From Candidatus Bathyarchaeota archaeon (lineage in GTDB: Archaea > Thermoproteota > Bathyarchaeia > Bathyarchaeales > Bathyarchaeaceae): a DNA stretch of 6,851 nucleotides. Every line of letters begins with the position of its first letter. Position 1 is the stretch's first letter. Of the stretch, positions 1 through 3,763 are shown piece after piece. The DNA is taken from NCBI GenBank assembly GCA_023136395.1, contig JAGLRI010000068.1:1-6851 (forward strand), read 5' to 3'. Made by a program: the position numbers and the translations under genes. The notes beneath the pieces were generated by a model. The model ran no database searches and had not been told where the DNA came from. It saw nothing but the letters and a program-made list of their open reading frames with translations.

Positions 1-130
1 CAGGGGTCATTACGTTTGGATGTCCATGCAGCGCAGGAGGAGCTGAAAACTCCATCTGAGGGCCATTGCTGCAGGTAAGGTTGCCCCAGTGTTCTCCTGT
101 CCACACAACTTTTGTTTTATAAGTGAGCAC
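1..130 (-). CDS. OsmC family protein, N-terminal part (cut by window edge)
   Basis: Only the first 43 codons are present; the gene continues past base 1. The translation begins (M)LTYKTKVVWTGEHWGN and continues with NGPQMEFSAPPALHGHPNVMTP. The S-A-P-P...G-H-P-x-V-x-T-P pattern is the usual N-terminal part of OsmC/Ohr-type proteins, just before the helix carrying the first catalytic Cys, which lies outside the window. OsmC proteins reduce organic hydroperoxides or act on other thiol and persulfide chemistry in the cytoplasm. The start is GTG at 128-130, directly after the TAG stop of the upstream DGC gene (TAG-GTG), with a GGGGTGA Shine-Dalgarno about 7 nt upstream inside that gene, so translation is probably coupled. 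It is the last visible gene of the gcvH-DGC-DGC operon. The family call is good; the substrate is unknown. Confidence 0.8.
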   Translation of the reverse strand, partial: MLTYKTKVVWTGEHWGNLTCSNGPQMEFSAPPALHGHPNVMTP

Positions 131-547
131 CTATTCACCCCACTTTTCAAAAATTTTGTCAATTCTTTCCGCAATTTCTCGGGCAACTCTCAAAGCGACT
201 TCAATGCCTTTTTCGTCTAGCGTTCGTCTTGAAGTAGGTCTGGGGATTTCCCCTTTTTCGAGTATTTCGGAAACTACGATTGCGTCCACGGTTTTCCCGC
301 TATATTTTTCTATGGCTATCTTCCCGCATCTCTTCTCACAGCCGTCGACTGCTATTGTGGGAAAGTGCATTGCAAACATCCTTTCATCCTCTCCACCCGC
401 GAGAAATAAAGGGAGGCAGATCGTCACCGTGTTCTCAGATCGTAGATCCTCGAGTACTAATCTCGTAGCGACTCTAGATATGGTACCCTCAACACACGAC
501 TCGCCGCTACAGGACACAACCCCGACTTTAGGATGGAAAACACTCAT
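131..547 (-). CDS. DGC-domain putative zinc-binding protein (second copy)
   Basis: 138 aa, about the length of a single DGC domain. Visible signature: VVSCSGESC (C13, C18), ICLPL (C44), and the name-giving VDGCEKRC (D68-G69-C70, C74). The family is named for the central D-G-C and is thought to bind metal, probably Zn, through four conserved cysteines; here C13, C44, C70 and C74 are the ones shared with the paralogue encoded just upstream. C18 is extra and is absent from that paralogue. The C-terminus is a charged helix (ALRVAREIAERIDKIFEKW). There is no signal peptide or membrane segment, so it should be cytoplasmic. The ATG overlaps the stop of the preceding gene by 4 bp (ATGA), and the stop abuts the OsmC start. 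The biochemical function of the family is not established; the context suggests thiol, persulfide or lipoyl chemistry, which is inference. Confidence 0.82.
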   Translation of the reverse strand: MSVFHPKVGVVSCSGESCVEGTISRVATRLVLEDLRSENTVTICLPLFLAGGEDERMFAMHFPTIAVDGCEKRCGKIAIEKYSGKTVDAIVVSEILEKGEIPRPTSRRTLDEKGIEVALRVAREIAERIDKIFEKWGE

Positions 548-987
548 TTCCCTGTTTTCTCCTCTAATTCATCCACTTTCTTTGCCACTTCTTCAGCCAG
601 TATTCGAGCGAGCTGTCTCCCGTTATCATCTAGGAAAGTCACGTTACTTGTTTTCAAATCTCGGTGGTTCTTGAGAACATCGATGACTCTAAAGCTTGCT
701 GCTACATTTCCTCCCGAGACTTCGATGTTCTTCTTGGCGCATTCGAGAGGACATCCATCGATGGCTATGCATGGGCGGGTTTTCACTAGATTTCTGGACG
801 TCTCATCACCCATCACAAGCAAGGACAGGCAAAGTGTAGCGGCCGCACCCTTTCTTAGGTCCTCTACAACAGCGTAGGTTGCTTCACGAGCTACGGTTCC
901 AAAGGCTTTTCCAATGCCGCTGCATGGAACTATTATGACTCTTTCCTTACTCACTGAATCAAAACAATCCTGAGACATCGTCACCAA
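544..987 (-). CDS. DGC-domain putative zinc-binding protein (first copy)
   Basis: 147 aa, a paralogue of the next gene in the operon. Shared landmarks: VPCSGIGKA (C22), TLCLSLLVMGDE (C53), AIDGCPLECAKK (D77-G78-C79, C83), and a C-terminal charged helix (LARILAEEVAKKVDELEEK). All four presumed metal-binding cysteines are kept, but the CSGxxC second Cys of the paralogue is replaced by CSGIG; C73 and C8 are additional cysteines. The start is uncertain. TTG (985-987), GTG (982-984) and ATG (976-978) are all in frame within four codons; the listed start is the longest, and the domain itself begins only at about residue 17, so any of them gives an intact protein. It lies 5 bp after gcvH and overlaps the next gene by 4 bp. 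Tandem non-identical copies suggest a heteromeric pair or divided roles (inference). Confidence 0.82.
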   Translation of the reverse strand: MVTMSQDCFDSVSKERVIIVPCSGIGKAFGTVAREATYAVVEDLRKGAAATLCLSLLVMGDETSRNLVKTRPCIAIDGCPLECAKKNIEVSGGNVAASFRVIDVLKNHRDLKTSNVTFLDDNGRQLARILAEEVAKKVDELEEKTGK

Positions 988-992
988 TCTCT

Positions 993-1454
993 TTATTTTT
1001 TGAGAAGTTCCTGGTCAGCCTCTATCTTTTTCTTCATAAGTTCGAGATAAGTTTCTGCATCCAGTAGATGCTTCAAATCTTCATCCAGATCATCGAGTTT
1101 TACACTGCTGATCCAGCCAGATTCGTATGGATCTTCGTTTATCAACTCAGGCGTATCTTCAAGCTTTTGATTGACGTCTATTATCACTCCACTGACTGGA
1201 GAGACTATGGAAAACACCGCCTTTATGGTTTCAAGTTGCCCTATCTCGTCAAACCGTTTTACGTTAGCACCAACTTTAGGTAGCTCCACGAAAGCCATAT
1301 CTCCTCCAGTCTTCTGTAAAAAATCACTTATTCCCAACTTCGCAACGCCGTTCCCGATCTTGGCCCAAGAATCATCACTGCAATAATAGTAACCCTTCCT
1401 CACTTTAAATACGAATTTATCGACAATTATTTGATAATATTCCTCTCCAGTCAT
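993..1454 (-). CDS. gcvH: GcvH-like lipoyl carrier protein
   Basis: 153 aa, slightly longer than a typical H protein (about 125-130 aa). Core features: GISDFLQKTGGDMAFVELPKVG (residues 41-62), then the lipoylation hairpin GQLETIKAVFSIVSPVSG with the probable lipoyl-Lys at K78, then a NEDPYESGWI segment (about residues 106-115) equivalent to the H-protein N-x-x-P-Y-x-x-G-W. The usual N-terminal YTxEHEWV is replaced by YYYCSDDSWAKI, with an extra Cys at C25, and a lysine-rich helix is added at the C-terminus. H proteins carry aminomethyl or other groups on lipoate between enzymes. No gcvP or gcvT lies nearby; instead it leads an operon with two DGC proteins and OsmC. A specialised lipoyl carrier, as known for GcvH-like LbpA in sulfur metabolism, is therefore a fair alternative to glycine cleavage. 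The start ATG (1452-1454) follows a GTGGATGA stretch. Confidence 0.88.
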   Translation of the reverse strand: MTGEEYYQIIVDKFVFKVRKGYYYCSDDSWAKIGNGVAKLGISDFLQKTGGDMAFVELPKVGANVKRFDEIGQLETIKAVFSIVSPVSGVIIDVNQKLEDTPELINEDPYESGWISSVKLDDLDEDLKHLLDAETYLELMKKKIEADQELLKK

Positions 1455-1497
1455 TCATCCACTTCCAACTTTCATTTTTACGTGTTTTGGTTCACAG

Positions 1498-1517
1498 TTA
1501 TAGCTAGCTAGCTTGAG
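1498..1517. repeat. AGCT repeat copy 1, upstream of gcvH
   Basis: TTATAGCTAGCTAGCTTGAG. This 20-mer is identical to the stretch at 6166-6185. The core (AGCT)3 is self-complementary and contains TAG in every frame on both strands. It lies 44 bp upstream of the gcvH start, in the gap between gcvH and the amidohydrolase remnant. It belongs to a five-member family in this window. Confidence 0.75.
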
Positions 1518-1540
1518 CATAGGAGTTTTTAGTTTAGCGC

Positions 1541-1568
1541 GCATATGTTCAGCATACAAAAAGCATAT
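1541..1568. promoter_or_regulatory. three GCATAY boxes in exact 11-bp phase (operator candidate)
   Basis: GCATAT at 1541, GCATAC at 1552 and GCATAT at 1563 are each 11 bp apart, so they sit on the same face of the helix. CAGC also recurs at 1550 and 1570. The array lies between the divergent gcvH operon and the amidohydrolase remnant/ferredoxin, where a regulator or nucleoid protein could bind cooperatively. The function is inferred from spacing only. Confidence 0.4.
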
Positions 1569-1683
1569 ACAGCGATAATTAAATTTGTTTATTGTAACAC
1601 AAAATTAAGGAGCCCTATTTTTGACGAAGGCAGCTCGTTACATTGTAGATACTCATTGCCATCCGTTAACATTAAACAAAGGA

Positions 1684-1691
1684 TATAAAAA
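1684..1691 (+). promoter_or_regulatory. TATA-box candidate for the ferredoxin gene
   Basis: TATAAAAA lies inside the amidohydrolase remnant. Transcription would start near 1712 and give a leader of about 90 nt to the ferredoxin ATG. A weaker alternative, ATTTATACT (1766-1774), would start transcription so late that the Shine-Dalgarno would be lost. Confidence 0.3.
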
Positions 1692-1739
1692 CGAACCAAG
1701 GAAGTGGCTTTGGCCAGTCTGTGAGCCTTATGACAATTC

Positions 1740-1748
1740 AGCTAGCTA
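1740..1748. repeat. AGCT repeat copy 2, supplies stop of the remnant ORF
   Basis: AGCTAGCTA, the shortest form. Its bases make the last codons and the TAA stop of the amidohydrolase-like remnant, so its arrival or decay into this form may mark the truncation point. Confidence 0.55.
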
Positions 1749-1804
1749 AAAATATTAAAATGTCAATTTATACTCTAAATAATTCCGAGATGAGGTTTGA
1801 GAAA

Positions 1805-2011
1805 ATGGTGAAGGTTATAGTTGACTGGACTAAATGTAACGGCGATGGAGTGTGCATGGATGTTTGCCCCGTAGACGTCTTCGAGCTCCAAAAACTTCCA
1901 GAACACCCAGACTCGGAAAAATCAGTTCCCATAAGAGAAGAAGACTGCATTCTCTGCATAGCTTGCGTGGTTCAATGTCCCACAGAAGCCATAACAGTGG
2001 AAGAAGAATAA
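1805..2011 (+). CDS. 2[4Fe-4S]-type ferredoxin with an Asp in cluster motif I
   Basis: 68 aa, the normal size of a small dicluster ferredoxin. It starts at the ATG at 1805, preceded by GAGGT (1792-1796) with 8-nt spacing; the frame is open upstream to 1721, but that stretch (KNIKMSIYTLNNSE) is not ferredoxin-like. Motif I is C11-N-G-D14-G-V-C17-M-D-V-C21-P: the second Cys of CxxCxxCxxxCP is Asp, the same C-x-G-D-x-x-C pattern as P. furiosus ferredoxin, where that Asp is a ligand and the cluster interconverts between 3Fe and 4Fe forms. Motif II is complete: C48-x2-C51-x2-C54-x3-C58-P. It is a soluble electron carrier for ferredoxin-dependent oxidoreductases; its partner is not in the window. 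It is monocistronic and convergent with the RAM-domain gene 56 bp downstream. Confidence 0.93.
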   Translation: MVKVIVDWTKCNGDGVCMDVCPVDVFELQKLPEHPDSEKSVPIREEDCILCIACVVQCPTEAITVEEE

Positions 2012-2066
2012 ACTATATTGCTCCACGTGAGCGATTCTGCATACCTACACCAACCTTTCGCTTAAA

Positions 2067-2075
2067 GCTAGCTAG
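2067..2075. repeat. AGCT repeat copy 3, at the stop of the RAM-domain gene
   Basis: GCTAGCTAG on the plus strand. Read on the minus strand it is TAGCTAGCTTTAAG, resembling the family consensus TAGCTAGCTAGCTTKAG in inverse orientation. It forms the final AGC-TAG (Ser-stop) of the minus-strand gene and lies in the gap to the convergent ferredoxin gene. Confidence 0.55.
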
Positions 2076-2310
2076 TTGGGATTATGGTTACCGTTTCTTT
2101 TACACCAGGGATTTTACGTAATACATTAAAAATAAAGTCTTCACGTTCTTTCTCTTTTCCAAAATTAGCTTCAATGAATAAATCATACATTCCGTAAGTT
2201 GCACAAGCTCTTTCGATTGCTGAGCTATAGTATATGGAAGCCCTAATCTCTTCGAGCACTTCCATATCTTTTCCAGCCTCAACCTTTACCAAAATGAATG
2301 CTAAATCCAA
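2068..2310 (-). CDS. stand-alone Lrp/AsnC effector-binding (RAM) domain protein
   Basis: 80 aa, essentially one RAM / AsnC-type ligand-binding domain. The order is a beta strand LAFILVKVEAG (residues 3-13), helix KDMEVLEEI, a strand with ERACATYGMYDLFIEANFG (33-51; the Y-G-x-Y-D-L turn is typical), helix REDFIFNVLRKIPGV, and a final strand ETVTIIP. There is no N-terminal helix-turn-helix, so it is unlikely to bind DNA alone. Such single-domain proteins form dimers or octamers, bind amino acids or other small effectors, and may co-assemble with full-length Lrp proteins. The only in-frame start is TTG at 2308-2310, after GTGAGG 8 nt upstream; the nearest upstream in-frame codons hold a stop. 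It reads away from the satP side, and no full Lrp gene is visible. The ligand is unknown. Confidence 0.85.
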   Translation of the reverse strand: MDLAFILVKVEAGKDMEVLEEIRASIYYSSAIERACATYGMYDLFIEANFGKEKEREDFIFNVLRKIPGVKETVTIIPTS

Positions 2311-2356
2311 TTCAATCGCCTCACATACAATTTAAGGAGCAAAAATACTATCCTAC

Positions 2357-2364
2357 TAATAAAA
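2357..2364 (-). promoter_or_regulatory. TATA-box candidate for the RAM-domain gene
   Basis: Minus-strand TTTTATTA preceded by a CCAAAAA stretch that could serve as a BRE. A start of transcription about 26 bp downstream (near 2334) gives a leader of about 24 nt that still contains the GTGAGG ribosome site. Confidence 0.4.
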
Positions 2365-2474
2365 TTTTTGGAAAAAGAATTCTCCACCGTATTTTACGTC
2401 ATTGACATTTACAGGATACAAATTCAATTTGATCTTTCAGTTTTGTGTATTTTTTTTAGAACAGAAGCAGATTA

Positions 2475-2488
2475 GTTTTGGCCAAAAC
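2475..2488. promoter_or_regulatory. perfect 14-bp palindrome GTTTTGGCCAAAAC (operator candidate)
   Basis: Perfectly self-complementary, in a gene-free stretch (2311-2667). It is followed 4 bp later by a plus-strand TATA-like box (TATAAAA, 2493-2499). No plus-strand gene follows: the ORFs there are only a few codons long. It is also about 165 bp upstream of the RAM-domain gene. It could be a regulator site for that gene or the relic of a lost promoter. Apart from this, repeat copy 4 and the satP terminator tract, the 357-bp gap holds nothing I can identify. Confidence 0.35.
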
Positions 2489-2589
2489 AAAGTATAAAAC
2501 GTTAAGACGTAATGCATGTAGATAGACATTAAATTCAGTCGTTTTGATTTTCTTGATTTGTCTTGCCTAGGGGTGGATACGTGCATGCA

Positions 2590-2606
2590 TAGCTAGCTAG
2601 CTTTAG
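2590..2606. repeat. AGCT repeat copy 4, downstream of satP
   Basis: TAGCTAGCTAGCTTTAG, in the same orientation as copies 1 and 5 and differing at one base in this 17-mer. It is flanked on the left by the palindrome TGCATGCA. It sits 20 bp beyond the T-tract that probably ends satP transcripts. Confidence 0.7.
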
Positions 2607-2625
2607 TCCAGAAATATTTAATTTG

Positions 2626-2634
2626 AAAAAAAAA
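2626..2634 (-). terminator. T9 tract, satP terminator
   Basis: On the minus strand the sequence after the satP stop is T-rich and includes a run of nine T (plus-strand A9 at 2626-2634), about 34 bp past the stop. Hairpin-independent oligo-T termination is usual in archaea. Confidence 0.5.
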
Positions 2635-2667
2635 TCTTATTCATTCGTAATAAAAAGATCGATATTT

Positions 2668-3243
2668 TTATTTTTTGTTTTGTTTTTCTCCGATGGGTAG
2701 AACCACTCTTTTGTAAGTCTCATTCACTATTTCTGCTGTAGCGAGGTATATTGCACAGGATCCGCATAAAATTCCCTCATATCCACCGAAAGTCTTGATC
2801 AGTGTTATGTTTGTCAAGTCTCCTACACCCAAGATGAGAAATAATAGTGTTAGGGTTACGAATACTGCTTGCAAGGCGGTATTTATTTTAAAAGTTGCTA
2901 TTGTCATTAAAGCGGTAAAAATTCCCCATATTAGGAGATAAGCTGCCATTGATTTTGGGGAAGCAGCAGTAGTCAAACCTAATGTTGGAAGAAAGTTTAT
3001 AGCCACAAATGAAAGCCAAAAAAACCCATATGAAGTGAACGCAGTAGCCCCGAAGGTGTTACCCTGTTTAGCCTCTAATAATCCGGCAATTATCTGCGCT
3101 AAACCCCCGTAAAAGATGCCCATAGGCAAAATCATCCCTAATGCGTCTGTATCTAGTAGACCAGCATTTACAAGATTTAATAAGATAGTTGTTATACCAA
3201 ACCCCATCAGACCTAAAGGAGCAGGATTAAAGGATTTAACCAT
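2668..3243 (-). CDS. satP: acetate permease, SatP/GPR1-FUN34-YaaH family
   Basis: 191 aa, the usual size for prokaryotic SatP (about 190). It is an integral membrane protein with six hydrophobic segments: about residues 10-29, 36-58, 67-90, 98-118, 123-144 and 150-172. The family signature N-P-A-P-L-G-L is at residues 6-12 just before the first segment, and the end ATAEIVNETYKRVVLPIG matches the conserved family C-terminus. Family members form hexameric channels or transporters for acetate and succinate. I chose the ATG at 3241-3243: a GGTGAT Shine-Dalgarno (3249-3254) ends 5 nt upstream, while the alternative TTG at 3247-3249 overlaps that site. It is divergent from acs, which supports acetate uptake followed by activation. 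A strong TATA box precedes it and a T9 tract follows. Confidence 0.93.
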   Translation of the reverse strand: MVKSFNPAPLGLMGFGITTILLNLVNAGLLDTDALGMILPMGIFYGGLAQIIAGLLEAKQGNTFGATAFTSYGFFWLSFVAINFLPTLGLTTAASPKSMAAYLLIWGIFTALMTIATFKINTALQAVFVTLTLLFLILGVGDLTNITLIKTFGGYEGILCGSCAIYLATAEIVNETYKRVVLPIGEKQNKK

Positions 3244-3282
3244 ACCCAATCACCCGTTTTTCCTAAGTTTACTCACTGATCT

Positions 3283-3292
3283 CTTTATAAAG
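3283..3292 (-). promoter_or_regulatory. TATA box of satP
   Basis: CTTTATAAAG, a near-ideal archaeal TATA box, symmetric, 40 bp upstream of the satP ATG. The predicted start near 3262 gives a leader of about 20 nt carrying the GGTGAT ribosome site. Confidence 0.65.
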
Positions 3293-3300
3293 TTTTGTAG

Positions 3301-3346
3301 AAACCCACCCTTTTTGTAGAATTAGAATTATTCTAAGCATGGGTTT
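3301..3346. promoter_or_regulatory. nested inverted repeat upstream of the satP TATA box (operator candidate)
   Basis: Inner element: TAGAATTATTCTA (3323-3335), a perfect 6-bp inverted repeat around one central base, with an extra TAGAAT half at 3317-3322. Outer arms: AAACCCA (3301-3307) and TGGGTTT (3340-3346). The whole element ends about 9 bp upstream of the satP TATA box, where archaeal activators usually bind. Confidence 0.4.
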
Positions 3347-3350
3347 GTAG

Positions 3351-3461
3351 CTTCTTATCGACATTTACATAGAAAAGGATGAAGAAAAAGTAAAATACGA
3401 TGCAGCCCTTGGAAGACAATTACCCAGAAACGTAGGGAAGTATAATTTACTAACGCTGTGA
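3351..3461 (+). pseudogene. possible C-terminal gene relic, 36 codons without a start
   Basis: An open frame following TAG reads LLIDIYIEKDEEKVKYDAAL and ends in LPRNVGKYNLLTL with TGA at 3459-3461. There is no start codon and no ribosome site. The residue pattern looks protein-like and not like random AT-rich DNA, but I recognise no family, and the opposite strand is also open over this stretch. It may be chance. Confidence 0.2.
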
Positions 3462-3487
3462 ACAGAAAGAAAGGGTCAAGGGATAAA

Positions 3488-3541
3488 TTAGATAAGAGTT
3501 AAATTTTATGTTGTAGAAGGACGTACTTCTCTTTAATCTAA
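3488..3541. other. hairpin-forming inverted repeat in the satP-acs gap
   Basis: TTAGATAAGAG (3488-3498) pairs with CTCTTTAATCTAA (3529-3541), giving 11 bp with a 2-nt TA bulge. AGAAG/CTTCT (3515-3519/3526-3530) forms a competing inner stem. It lies between the possible relic ORF and the acs promoter region. It could be a terminator for an old upstream gene or a regulatory element; AT-rich DNA produces such repeats by chance fairly often. Confidence 0.25.
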
Positions 3542-3553
3542 ATAGTTATCTTC

Positions 3554-3601
3554 TTTGTTACAAAATTGCATTTTTTCTCTTCATTTTTGTTACATGTAAC
3601 A
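3554..3601. promoter_or_regulatory. TTTGTTACA direct repeats ending in palindrome TGTTACATGTAACA
   Basis: TTTGTTACA occurs at 3554-3562 and again at 3586-3594, exactly 32 bp apart (about three helical turns). The second copy is part of the perfect 14-bp palindrome TGTTACATGTAACA (3588-3601). The element is about 160 bp upstream of acs and about 310 bp from satP start; a TTTATG box at 3619-3624 just downstream may be the acs TATA element. It is a good candidate for the binding site of a dimeric regulator of the acetate genes. Confidence 0.45.
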
Positions 3602-3667
3602 TAAACTGCTAACACAGCTATTTATGTCATTTTGGTAGTACGAGAGTAAAACCGGAGATTGTTGAGG

Positions 3668-3760
3668 ATGTTAGAGATAACTTGTTCGAAATTAGGTAGA
3701 AACATCAATCGTAGCTTATTCCTCCTGGAAAAACGCGATTATTATCGAAAGGGTGTGTAA
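3668..3760 (+). CDS. possible 30-aa leader ORF before acs
   Basis: The ORF starts at ATG with GGAG (3655-3658) 9 nt upstream and encodes MLEITCSKLGRNINRSLFLL followed by EKRDYYRKGV. It stops with TAA 3 nt before the acs ATG and is in the same frame as acs. The acs ribosome site (GGGTG, 3751-3755) lies within its last codons, so ribosomes finishing it would be delivered to acs. It matches no family I know and could be a chance open frame in the acs 5' leader. Conservation in relatives would be needed to accept it. Confidence 0.3.
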   Translation: MLEITCSKLGRNINRSLFLLEKRDYYRKGV

Positions 3761-3763
3761 AGC

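Larger units (their letters stand above)
1621..1749 (+). pseudogene. N-terminal remnant of an amidohydrolase-like gene
   Basis: A 42-codon ORF from TTG, with an AAGGAG Shine-Dalgarno at 1607-1612 placed 8 nt upstream, encodes (M)TKAARYIVDTHCHPLTLN followed by a KWLWPVCEPYD segment. The I-V-D-T-H-C-H string is the first metal-binding strand (HxH, here H12 and H14) with which amidohydrolase-superfamily proteins normally start. Such enzymes need about 280-400 residues for the TIM barrel; here the frame ends at codon 43 with TCA-GCT-AGC-TAA, and that stop is formed by an AGCTAGCTA repeat copy. I see no continuation of the barrel in other frames before the ferredoxin gene. The good ribosome site and start suggest a once functional gene that lost nearly all of its body. 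A genuine short peptide is possible but less likely. Confidence 0.5.

Noticed and set aside
123..877. Plus-strand open frames opposite the DGC genes
   Set aside because: Low-complexity Ser/Pro/Phe-rich translations that mirror the clearly conserved minus-strand DGC proteins; they are shadows.
1721..1804. N-terminal extension of the ferredoxin upstream of the ATG at 1805
   Set aside because: No ribosome site for the earlier starts, the added residues are not ferredoxin-like, and 1805 has GAGGT with 8-nt spacing.
3247..3249. TTG as the satP start
   Set aside because: It overlaps the GGTGAT Shine-Dalgarno; the ATG six bases later is correctly spaced.
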